DNA from: Rhynchopus sp. YZ270_cl-10
Lineage: Eukaryota > Euglenozoa > Diplonemea > Diplonemida > Diplonemidae
NCBI GenBank assembly: GCA_964035575.1
Contig: OZ037845.1
Span: 868,001 to 932,000 of the forward strand
DNA length: 64,000 nucleotides
Direction: 5' to 3'
The notes under the pieces were generated by a model, which did not search any database, was not told the origin of the DNA, and saw only the letters and a list, made by a program, of their open reading frames with translations. Of this stretch, positions 23,719 through 33,303 are shown piece by piece. Numbering within the stretch: the first letter of the stretch is position 1; the number at the start of each line of letters is the position of its first letter. The position numbers were made by a program, and so were the translations under genes.

Positions 23719-24766
23719 GAGGAAGGTACGAAAAAGAGGGAAATTTGCTTATTCCGCAAACAGAATTTGCGGTAAAATTGTTGGTAAGATGGTCCTAAGC
23801 CTCGCGTGCCTTTTGCCATCTTTTAAAAGAGAAATTTGAGAAGATGAACTGGTCACTTCGAGACACTGTAGATCTTCAAAGAAAAAAAACGGAAAAAAAA
23901 TGTGTCTTAATTTAAGTCTTTCCACAAATCCATCACTTTCCCCTTTCTTCTCTCTCTCCTTTTTGCAACGAAATATATTATTACCTCCCCCTGAACGAAC
24001 CGCATCAATATTATGCCCCACCCCCCTTATACTCTAATATACGTACAACCCGATTATTTGCAGTGTCGACTCCTCCACAAATTTTTTTACAACGGGTTTT
24101 TTTGCACGTTTCGTGTAAAGACATTACCACAAGCCCACCCTAACCCCGCACGCTCATTCCCTTACGAACCTGAATTGTCAGACGGCTCGCTCCAACAATG
24201 GTTCACTTTTTTTTTATATTTTTACAGTGCTCCAAATATTGGCGTCCAAAAAAGGCACCCAAAAAAACCCCCCAAAAAGCCACCAAACTTATTTGGACGT
24301 CAAGTTTCAAGGAGTACTGTAATCTGAAGAAACGGACAAACCAATCGCACAAAGTGGTCACCTCTCCACTATGTCTGTTTTTTTCGTGGACTCCCGTTAC
24401 CCGTGTGGGGAAAAGAAAGGTGTCGAAATAAAAAGAAAGGTTGGGTAAGATGAGTTCACACCCCTTAACGCTGAGCCACTTAACAAAAGAACGGAGTTGA
24501 GTAAGATGAGTTACAGCTTCTCATTGCTTCACCTTTCCCAAACGAAAAAAAAAAAGAGCATAAAATTATTAACACTGCCTTCAGGCTTTGTTTTTTTTTA
24601 GATAAACTTATTGAATTTGCGAAGCGTGAGGATCGATCCATTCTCCCCCAAAGCAACGGTACAATATATCAACAAGAAAGCAAGGCAAAGTCTCACAACA
24701 CTATTCAGTGTTCTGTAAGGGGTTCTCAGCCACATGGACGATTTTCAAACTCCACAAAAAAGGTTG

Positions 24767-24823
24767 AAAAAGTGCAAATGCCTCACCGGACACCGGTGGA
24801 CGCAGGCTCAGGCTCAGGTTCTC
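24767..24823. repeat. Hairpin repeat family 3, copy
   Basis: The plus strand begins AAAAGTGCAAATGCCTC and ends GGTTCTCC. Related copies are at 27571-27624, 28231-28280, 33884-33928, 43031-43080 and 59286-59328. The interiors vary but keep pairing segments. Function is unknown. Confidence 0.5.
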
Positions 24824-24899
24824 CGCGAAAGCATACCCACAGAATAAACCATAGCCCCAAAAAAGGACACCAAAAACCGTTATCGTATTAAAGAAAAAG

Positions 24900-24944
24900 T
24901 TTGTAAGATGATCCTAAGCCTCTCGTGTTTAGTCACCCTTACAA
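24900..24944. repeat. Hairpin repeat family 1, copy
   Basis: It reads TTGTAAGATGATCCTAAGC on the plus strand, then CTCTCGT, then a pairing arm and CTTACAA. The outer stem is TTGTAAG/CTTACAA with an inner six-bp stem. It lies about 160 nt beyond the CFAP36 stop codon. Confidence 0.65.
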
Positions 24945-25105
24945 TATTAAATTATTTTTTTTGTAGTTATTTTGCGTTTTTTAATACCCCATTCCCAAAA
25001 AGACCACACAACATGACGATGAAGCACACCTGGCAAGGCATTTCTCCCAATATCGACAGTTATTAATTTTTGGTGCATTTTTCTCTTCTTTTTCCCCTCT
25101 AAACC

Positions 25106-26609
25106 TTAATGGCCCATTAGAAGGTCCTCTTTTACCTTATTCGCGAGGGCACGTCTCATTTCGATGAAAGCTTCATCATTTTTGTTCTTTTCTGGTGCTG
25201 TCGTTGCTTCTGTTGGGGCTGGGGCTGTGCCGGTCTTTTCTTTGACATAGTCTGTTAGCGCTGATTCACGCGCCTCTTTGCGTTGCTGGATGAGACGATC
25301 CCGCTGGGAACGGAGGTATTCTTCCCTTCTCTTCATGTCATCATCCGACGGAGCAACAGGCTTTGGCGGCTCTGGGGCGCTTGGGTTCTCTGCAGCCGCC
25401 TTCTTCTCTGCCTGCTCGACCACTGCCGTCTTCAACTCATTGTATGAGGGGCGTGAGTTGGCGTTGATCCCTGGTGGCATGCCTGGCAGCTTCGGCTTCT
25501 TTGCGAAGATATCGTTCGATGTGGTGTTCGTTTTGATTGACTGTCCGATAGGTGCGAGGTGCGGCTTGTCTGCCGGCGACGCTGTCGGTGCCATTGCCTT
25601 TGGTGGCGGCACTGCTGGTGGTGCAGCTGCTGCTGCTGCCGTCGGTTTTGCCTCTGATACCGGGGCGGGTGCTGGTGCAGGGGTCGGTACCGGTGCTGGT
25701 GCAGGTTCTGGCTTCTTCTCAGGTTCCTTTGCTTTTGCAGGCTCAGGGGTCGGTTCAGGTTTGGGTGCAGGTGCCGGTTCTGGCTCCTTTGGAATCTCCT
25801 TCATCTCCTCGGGAAGCGCTTCCTGCACGTCAGGTGCGCGTTGGATGGCTTCAATGCGTGCCTGGAGGTTTTCTTCTTCCATGGTTCGGATGCGTTCTTC
25901 GTAGACCTGAGGGAGTGGGGGGGTGGATAGAAAGGGGTATGGTGAAGTGTGGTTGTGAAATGATTGTCAGAAAAGGTTCGCTTCAAAAAAAAGTGGTCGG
26001 TCATACCTGCTTTGCAAGCTCAACCTCCTTCTTTTCTTGCTCCTGTGAAGCGGCCTTCTCACGGATCTCTTCTTCTAAGCGTCGTTGTTTCTCCTCCTCT
26101 GCTGCGAGGGATGCTGCGAGGGCGTGCTGCAGTGCGGCGTCTTCTGCTTGGTTCTCTTTCTTGGCGACGCCGTTTTCCATGACAGAGGCCTTGATTGCCA
26201 TCTCAAGGAGATGGTCTTCTGCGGAGTCTGCAGTCTCAAGGGCACACATTGCCTCAAGCTCCAGTTCGATGTTGCGCTTTTCCATCATCTTCCGGAACGT
26301 CAAAAAGTCGTCCAAAGACAGAAGGTACTCCCGCACCAGCTGGTCCAGCTGAGGGTTCTCAGAACTAGCTACAACCTCCAAAAACTGTTCCGACGTCACC
26401 CCCAAATCCTCCAGCGAGTCTGTCAAAAGCTTGTCAACAAGCTCGCAAAACCGTTTGTGCTTCACAGTGTACTCCAGCTTGTTCTCCTCCTGGTCGTTCT
26501 CCTCAAAGATCTCGCAGTTCTCATCGATAAACCCTTGCACAGGAGTGGTCCACACAGGGCTTTTCAAGAACTGCACCAACCACTCCCCAACCCACGCAAA
26601 GTCCCCCAT
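25106..26609 (-). CDS. CFAP36: CFAP36-like ciliary protein (BART domain)
   Basis: There are two exons, 26609-26007 and 25906-25106, joined by a 100-bp intron (GTATGA...CTCAG) at a codon boundary, giving 467 residues. Residues 1-125 match the BART-like domain of CFAP36/CCDC104: WVGEWLVQFLKSPVW, FIDENCEIFEEND, ELVDKLLTDSLEDLGV and FRKMMEKRNIELELEAM line up in order with the animal protein. A coiled coil follows (about 160-215). A long proline/alanine/glutamate-rich linker comes next, then a KPKLPGMPPG segment, a basic helix REEYLRSQRDRLIQQRKE and a C-terminal MRRALANKVKEDLL, which also have counterparts in CFAP36. In animals CFAP36 binds the small GTPase ARL3 at the cilium. The low-complexity linker is longer than in the human protein. 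Confidence 0.88.
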
Positions 26610-27014
26610 TTTGAAAAGGTGGGAGACCCCGTTAGTGTTTTTTTTTTTTCTGCGGGAGAGATAAGATGATAAAAGGAGGGATTCGTTCTCTAACAGCTTC
26701 CAGGTCCCTAATGTCGTTCCCCAGAACTAAAAAAGTTTGGATTCACAGGGGGGGTTTTCAAAAAAAAGGTGATAGTTGGGAGGGTAATTTTTTTTTCTCC
26801 ATTCTCAAATTTTGTATCAGCGACAAGAAAGGGGTGAATTTGTGCAGGGAGCTTTTCGATTATTTTTTTTCATGTCGGCGACAAAGCAGGGCTCTCGGAG
26901 ATCACCCCCAAAACCCAAAAAGGGGGTGATTTGGGGTCAAAAAAATTTCCCCACACTATGTGCAAAGGGAGGGACGTGGGAAAGAAACAGCGGTCATGGC
27001 ACCCGAAAGGTTCC

Positions 27015-27245
27015 GGGCGAAGCCACGGTACGCAACATTTCTATAAAATGTTGACATAAAATGGCACTGTCGTTGGTAATTATCGTCAGTTTGCATGAAT
27101 TTTACTTCCATATTTTGCTAAACGAAAGTTTCTGGCGAAGCCACGGTACGCAACATGCGCTTAAAATTGCACATTATTACAGCCAAACTATGTCAAAGGG
27201 AAGGATGGTTGTAAGCTTGCGCCGCAGGCGCACGGTACGCTACTT
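27015..27245. repeat. Three spaced repeats around CACGGTACGC
   Basis: GCGAAGCCACGGTACGCAAC occurs at about 27018 and 27136, and a shorter related copy (GGCGCACGGTACGCTAC) at about 27227. The spacing is about 100-115 bp, so this looks like a decayed tandem repeat. Confidence 0.55.
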
Positions 27246-28542
27246 TTTTCTTTCGCCATGCTGTATGCTTCCTTTTTCCTTCGGCGTTTGACCAATTGAG
27301 TCGCGTTCTGGCTGTGACGGTCACTTTGTTCACTGCTGTGTGAACAACGGAGCTCTAGTAGAAAGACCCCCCAAAAAAAAATCCGGATTTCCCAACTTTT
27401 TTTTTTTTTGGGGGGGTGATTTTCCTAAAAAATCACCCCCCCCAAAATCCGTTTTTTTTTTTTTTTGGGGATTTTTGGGCAAAATCACCCCCCCCGAGAG
27501 CCTTGCGACAAAGGGAGAAGGTGGAATGAATGAAAAAAGTGGAGGGACATTATCACAAAAAAAGAGAAATTGAAAGTGCAAACGTCTCGCCGTACATTGG
27601 CAGACGCAGGGACACTGGTTCTCCATGGGCTATCGAACCTAGATAGAAATGGGATTTTAAAAAAAAAAGACTCGGAAATTAAGAATATTTTTGACTAGGG
27701 GACTTCGCTCCACCCCGCTACAAATACAAAAAAAAAACTTATCACATTGGGGGGAGTTTCGCAATTTTATTTCCGCGGTCCTCGCTGTTCTCTTGAAAAA
27801 TTGTAAGAAAACACAACACCCAGTTGTTTCGACAAAATCACACTAAAATAAAGTTTCCTGTTGCAAAAATATCATCCTAAGAGGAGAGGAAACAGACACA
27901 CCCCCCCTCATCTTTGAAGGAAGAGACAAACTCAGATCTGTTTTTTTTTTTTCTTCTTCTTTCTTCCCCACTTTTTTGAAAAAAAAAAAAAAATCATTTT
28001 TTTCCCACCCATCCCCAGAGCATAGACAAAATTCAGCAGGCAGACAAAAAAAGGGAGGAGGGTCACTTTGAGATAGACTAAGAGGTTGTTAGCAGGGATA
28101 CGTGGTAGTTTTTTGTTTGGAAAGGGACGTGGTACGGGACGTGGGAAATGTGCGATGCGTTGGTTTTTTTTGCGTGGCCCGTTTCACTATTGTGCGCCGT
28201 ACAGAGACAAATATGTCTAAAAAAGAAGTCGAAAAAGTGCAAAAGCCTCATCCTACGTAGGACGTAGGGGCACCTGCAAAATAAAGAAATTTTTGAAAGA
28301 TGAATGTGACTCTCAAACGTCTGAATAAAAAATGGTTGGATAGATGATAAGCAGGTGCTTAGTCACCTCCTGCTAAAAAAATAATGTGAAAGATGAGTCG
28401 CAGGACACACAATCTTAAAAGAGGCAGGTTAGGGTAGTTAGAGTTCGATAAAAAGAGAAAGGGAAGAACGGAAATAAAAAAGTGACAAAAGAAAACCTGG
28501 TTATGTGCCTCGTTTGTGCACAACATCCCATAGCATAGGGTT

Positions 28543-28583
28543 TTGGTAAGATGATCGCCTCTCGCTGCTTCATTCACCTTAGA
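28543..28583. repeat. Hairpin repeat family 1, degenerate copy
   Basis: It keeps GGTAAGATGATC and CTCTCG but its inner stem is poor. It lies about 290 nt past the end of the kinase gene. Confidence 0.4.
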
Positions 28584-28874
28584 GAAAAGACGGTATAAGA
28601 ATAATGTCGTTTTTTTTTGGGTCGCTATGGGGGGTTTAAACTCCTTCGCTGCGCCGCATGTTTTCATCGTCGTGTGCACGCATGCACGACATCCAGGCTG
28701 CCGTTTGGAAGCCTTGTTGTCCTGTAGTGAATGTTAAAACAAATGGAATGTAACAAATTAGAGGAAATATAATATGCAAGGAATCATATTATCAAATACT
28801 GGGCCCATTTGTCAACACAGAACACTCTCTTAGAGTCTAGGTAGATAACGGTAGCCATTCACAGGAATCCTCTA

Positions 28875-31800
28875 TTACAGTGCTGTCCCAAAGGTAGAAC
28901 AAAAAGACCAAAAGCCAATAAAATCAAAAAAAAATCAAAGGAAGACCACACACACCTTGTTGAGGGACAGCACCACCCATCGGCTGCGCAAATTGGTACC
29001 CCCCTTGCTGCATCTGCTGCTGGTTCTGCTGCGGGTAGCCTTGGGTCTCGTAGGGGTTCCATCTGAGAGGGGTTGTATTGATAACATTGCAAGAATCTAT
29101 CACATTACCACACAAGACTATCACCACGACACATCTCTATCCAACCTTGCAGTTCCCCCCAAAGTTGACTTCAAATACAACCCTCTCGTCACAGTGTACC
29201 AGGGGCTCTTTGTAGTGCCACGCTGTATAGCCCATAATGACCCCAAACTAGAATACGTCCGAATTCGCCCGAAATATATTTCGGGCGAATTTTTCGGGCG
29301 CGGGTCCCGAGCGCCCGAAATGTGCCCGAAATATATTTCGGGCGTTTTAAAGGGAATTTATACGTATTTCGGGCGAATTCGGGCACATTTCGGGCGCACA
29401 AAAACGCCCGAAATGCCCGAAATATATTTCGGGCGGTCCAAGTATGATATATGTGGCACGTAGTGCCGAGACATCCACCATGGACACACGGAATAACCCT
29501 GCCGTACGTATTCTAGTTTGTGGTCATTATGGGTTATACAGCTGTACACTTCAGAGAGCCCCTGGCAGTGTGGGACGCATGTCATGCGACCCCTGGGACA
29601 CATATCTGTGGCACGTAGTGCCGAGACATCTACCTTGGACACACGGAATAACCCTGCCGTACGTATTCTAGTTTGTGGTCATTATGGGTTATACAGCGGG
29701 ACACTACAGAGAGCCCCTGGCAGTGTGAGACGCATGTCATGCGCCAGGGGCTCTCTGTAGTGCCACGCTGTATAGCCCATATTGACACCAAACTAGAATA
29801 CGTAGGACAGGGCTATTCCGTGTGTCCAAGGTGGACTTCTCGGCACTACGTGCCACATATATGTGCCCCAGGGGTCGCATGATATACGTCACACACTGCC
29901 AGATGCCCCCATAAGTGCCCAGCTGTATAGCCCATAATGACCCCAATCTAGATTACGTAGGACAGGGCTATTCCGTGTGTCCCAGGTGGATGTCTCGGCA
30001 CTACGTGCCACATATATGTGTCCCAGGGGTCGCATGACATGCGTCCCACACTGCCAGGGGCTTACTGCAGTGTTGTGGTCCACGTCGTCAATGCGCACCG
30101 TACTCGTCTTCGTGTCCTTCCTACGTTGGCCTCCTGGATAACTGTCTGCTTACTCACAATCTTATGCTGCATGTCGGTCTGCAAGGCAAGTTCAGACCCG
30201 AAGTTCGTCGGGAATTGTGTAAGGTGCACACCATGCACAACGTCCAGCTTCCTCATAGGGAGCTGCTATGCCATCGCGGGGTCGAAGTAGTACGTCGTAA
30301 GGATCCTCCTATGTTCGTTATTTGTCCTCCGTTGCACACATTCGTAACAGTTGATCTAATACATATCGCCATATTGACCCCAAACTAGAATACGTAGGGA
30401 AGGGGTATTAATAGATCCCCTTACACACCTAACCACCCTCCGATTTACAGACAACAAAACATACACATTACATTCTCTCCCCTTCTTCTCCCTAAAAATG
30501 CCCTCCCCTTGCAAAAAAAAAAAGTCTTGCAAAAAAAGGCATCATTCTCCAAAACCAATCATTTTTGTTACAATACCCCTTTACATACTGTCTAGGCTGT
30601 TGCTGTTGTTGCTGTTGCTGCTGATGTGCCTGCTGCGGCACAAACTGCCCAGCCCCTTGATGCGCAGAAATCCTATTCACTTGCGCACCCCCTGGCTGCA
30701 CCACATTACCCCCATGCGAATAACCACCATGCGCAACACCTACATTGGCTTGATACCCTCCTCCTCCTCCTCCTCCTCCCCCCACACCCCCTCCCCCTTG
30801 CATCATCACAGGCACCCCTGGCTGCGACATTACCTGCCCATTGTTATACGGAACCTGCTGCTGCGGGACACCCCTCTGATGCTGCTGCACCATCCCAGGC
30901 GGCATCCCCACCAACGAAATCCCCCCTGGCCCTGCCTGCCCCATCGGCATCTGCATGGGTACCGAGCCTTGCATGGGTACCCCTGCTCCTGGTCTTGCCT
31001 CGGGTGCGTTCTGCACCATATTCATATTCATATTCATGCCTGGTGGAGAAGTACCCAATAATGGGCCTGCAGGTTGAGGTGGACCCATACCGAACCCTGC
31101 AGGAAGTGTTAGGTTGGTGGGTGGTGTGATCTCCTTGACAGGCTCTGCCACTGCACCGTAGACGACACTGCAGAGGACAGAGGCGGCGAGAGTGACGCAG
31201 GCAAGCGGCTCTGCACCGCAACGTTTGTCCACTAAGAGGTCGGGTGCAAGCTCGCAAAGACGTGAAATGCATTGCTCCGTGGTAGGCCGCTCCATAGGGT
31301 TGACACACAGCATCTGCCTCGCCAGGCTGGCCAGAGGAACGTACTGCTCCTCGACCTTATCAAGCTCGTCAAAGAGATAGGAGCTCTGCACCTCCTTCAA
31401 CAGCTTCTTATGTCTCTCCTTTTCTTCGTCCGCAGATTCGTTGCTGACTGGTTGGGCAAGGTCCTGATTTTTGTTTTTCCAAAAAATTTCAAAAAATGAA
31501 TAATACCTGAATATTCCGTGGCGGCCCTCTAAGCAGAATAAGAATCATCATCCCGCAAGCGTAGATATCAAGCTTCGATGCGAACCGTGGTGTGCACAGC
31601 CACTCCTCCTTGTCTACAATCTTCGACAACGCTTCTATGGGTAGGTAGATCATGGACCCACAGGAAGGCGTCACCGAGATGGCGGGAGAAGAGAGAGGCG
31701 AGAGGCCTCCGTTGCCTGTTGGGGTAGTTGTACCTGGACCAGGGGAGACGGAACCGTCAAGTACCCTGGGTTTTGCTTTGGATCGAGTGTACTTCGCTTG

Positions 31801-32624
31801 TCCAAAGTCAATCAATTTCAATTGAAACCGCCGTTCCGACCGATCAGGTTTTACCATAACATTCTCAAGCTTCACATCTCGATGAATGATACCCTGGCGA
31901 TGAATGAATTGAAGTGCCTCCAAAAGCATCGAAGATATTATCAACATATCACGAAGTGGCATCAGAGGGAGGCGGCCTGTTGAAAGGGTGAAGTTTAAAA
32001 AGAAAATATGCCAGAAAAAACAATACCTTTGCTTTCAGTCCATTTGTGCGCAAGATACTGAAAAAGCTCGACCCCAGTGAACAGCTCCATCACAATGTAG
32101 ATGTTGTCGCTGTCAAAGAACGTTGCGTGGTATGCCAGCAGGTGGTCATGCTTTCCTTGCGTTTCAATGGTAAGCTCCTGAAGGATTGCAATCTCAATGA
32201 GAAGACGGGAGCGTGCTTTTGCGATACGTTTCCGTGCTTCTTCCACTTCCTCTTGTGTTTTGCAGGACTTGCGCGTTTCCTCGGTCATATAGAATTTGTC
32301 CTTGTTGAGGGTCTTGACAGCGAGCGGGGTACGGTCTGACTTTAGCCGCATCCTGTAGACATCACCGTACGTCCCTTTGCCGAGGACTGCCATCTTCTTT
32401 GTCGCCATCTGCCCTTGCGCATTGATGAATTGGAACAGCCCAATCGTCAGCTCTCTGTTCGCGTACTTCAACAACGACTCGTCCAGCTTCTTGATGTCCT
32501 CCTCTACACCACTCACCCCAACCGACACCACCTGGCTCGACTCAGGTGTAGCAGACGGCATAGCCAGCGACATTGGCTTGCCTTTGAAAGGCTTTTTCCC
32601 TGCCTTCTTAATCGGAGCCGACAT
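28875..32624 (-). CDS. Serine/threonine protein kinase with glutamine/glycine-rich tail
   Basis: Exons: 32624-32027, 31976-31507, 31463-30589, 29062-28956 and probably 28882-28875. The first two introns are 50 and 43 bp; the third is 1526 bp and full of palindromic repeats. All joins hold the frame. Without the last intron the frame would stop at 28924. About 685 residues result. Kinase motifs: GKGTYGDV (82-89), K104, HRDVKLEN (231-238) and DFG (256-258). After DFG an insert rich in S, T, P and G replaces the normal activation segment, and YLPIEAL stands where APE is expected. The domain ends near residue 420. The tail is rich in P, G, M and Q, with poly-Q before the long intron. I cannot name the family; it is closest in style to CAMK-type kinases. 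The disturbed activation segment suggests it is not switched on by the usual loop phosphorylation. Confidence 0.82.
29170..29200. repeat. Hairpin repeat family 2, copy
   Basis: It reads TTCAAATACAACCCTCTCGT and then CACAGTGTACC, within the large kinase intron, immediately before the palindromic block. Confidence 0.5.
29262..29436. repeat. Cluster of nested TTCGGGCG palindromes
   Basis: A perfect 30-bp palindrome at 29262-29291 is built from AATTCGCCCGAAATA and its complement. A 20-bp core, GCCCGAAATATATTTCGGGC, recurs at 29324-29343 and 29416-29435. Arms at 29311-29330 and 29378-29397 form a perfect 20-bp inverted repeat. The block lies in the long kinase intron. Confidence 0.9.
29440..30065. 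repeat. Large inverted repeat inside the kinase intron
   Basis: A unit of about 155 bp, recognisable by GTGGCACGTAGTGCCGAGA and TACGTATTCTAGTTTG, occurs twice in one orientation (about 29446-29600 and 29601-29720) and twice inverted (about 29744-29900 and 29901-30065). The arms meet at 29721-29743. The innermost 17 bp (29704-29720 with 29744-29760) pair perfectly. Fragments of the unit also lie at 29198-29260 and 30368-30396. Transcribed with the gene, it could fold into a hairpin of about 300 bp. Confidence 0.88.
30066..30367. other. Unique intron segment between repeat fragments
   Basis: This 300-bp stretch sits between the inverted repeat and another fragment of its unit, so it may belong to the same element. 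A 64-codon frame on the minus strand shows no recognisable motif. Confidence 0.35.
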
Positions 32625-33303
32625 TGCACAAAAAAAGTGAGGCTCCTCCTCGTGTACACCTTAGGTGAGAAGATAATGTGGAGGGAAGTGGTCAGAGAAA
32701 AATTAAAGATGAATTTTCGCGCCATCTCTCGATGGCAACGAATTGACCTCCAAATAAATTGGCGCCCAAATACGTGGGTTTTTGGGGATTTTTTTGGGGG
32801 TGTAATTTGGCAATTTTTTGGACTCTAAACCTAGAGTATTGCATAATGGTTTGCAGGTTTGAGGAATATATCGTTATAGCATCATCTCTCATGGTATTGC
32901 AGAAGGAAGAAGAATGCTGTCCCCTTTCTTGAGAGGGGAAAGGGAGAGAGAGAGAAGCAGCGAGAGGGGGGGGGATAAGTGTATTTCAAAGTAGTGTCTT
33001 TTTTCCGCTACCCAATTCGCTTTGCATTAAGCTTTTGTTTTTGCTGTCTTTAGCCTTTTTGTTCTTGATGGACGAAGCCACAAAGTAAAACCCATTTTTT
33101 TGTGTTTTCTTGTTTTTTCCCCTCCCCCCACTTCCCAAAACCCCGATGACGATTTTTTTTTCAGCACACAAAAAAAAAAAACGCCGTTTTTAAAATCAAG
33201 CCTCCCGATTCACCCCCCTTTCGTTTTACCTCGCGTTTTACCCAGAAAGGGTAGAATAAGGCAAAATGTTGTACAGGGTGTGGCTTCACGGGTGAATGGT
33301 ACC
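32625..33303. other. Intergenic spacer
   Basis: This lies between the 3' end of the CID gene and the start of the kinase gene. It is rich in A/T and C runs, and nothing further is supported. Confidence 0.5.

Larger units (their letters stand above)
23307..25105. other. Intergenic region with hairpin repeats
   Basis: No gene is supported in 1.8 kb. It holds a GA microsatellite (23679-23716), degenerate hairpin-family-1 sequences at 23781-23812, 24441-24481 and 24497-24536, a good copy at 24900-24944, and a hairpin-family-3 copy at 24767-24823. Confidence 0.55.
26610..28874. other. Intergenic region with hairpins and homopolymers
   Basis: No gene is supported in 2.3 kb. It holds C/G-run hairpins at 26901-26930 and 27410-27442, three copies of a CACGGTACGC word (27018-27245), hairpin-family-3 copies at 27571-27624 and 28231-28280, and a degenerate family-1 copy at 28543-28583. 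Long T, G, A and C runs dominate. Confidence 0.5.

Noticed and set aside
24900-24944. Family-1 hairpin considered as a SECIS element or C/D snoRNA
   Set aside because: The stem between the ATGA and the opposite strand is only six bp, no GA quartet is formed on the 3' side, and there is no D box. No in-frame TGA needing selenocysteine was seen in neighbouring genes.
30492-30588. Reading the kinase exon on past 30589 to a stop at 30492
   Set aside because: GTATGT at 30588 is a typical 5' splice site here, and joining to 29062 continues the glutamine-rich composition in frame.
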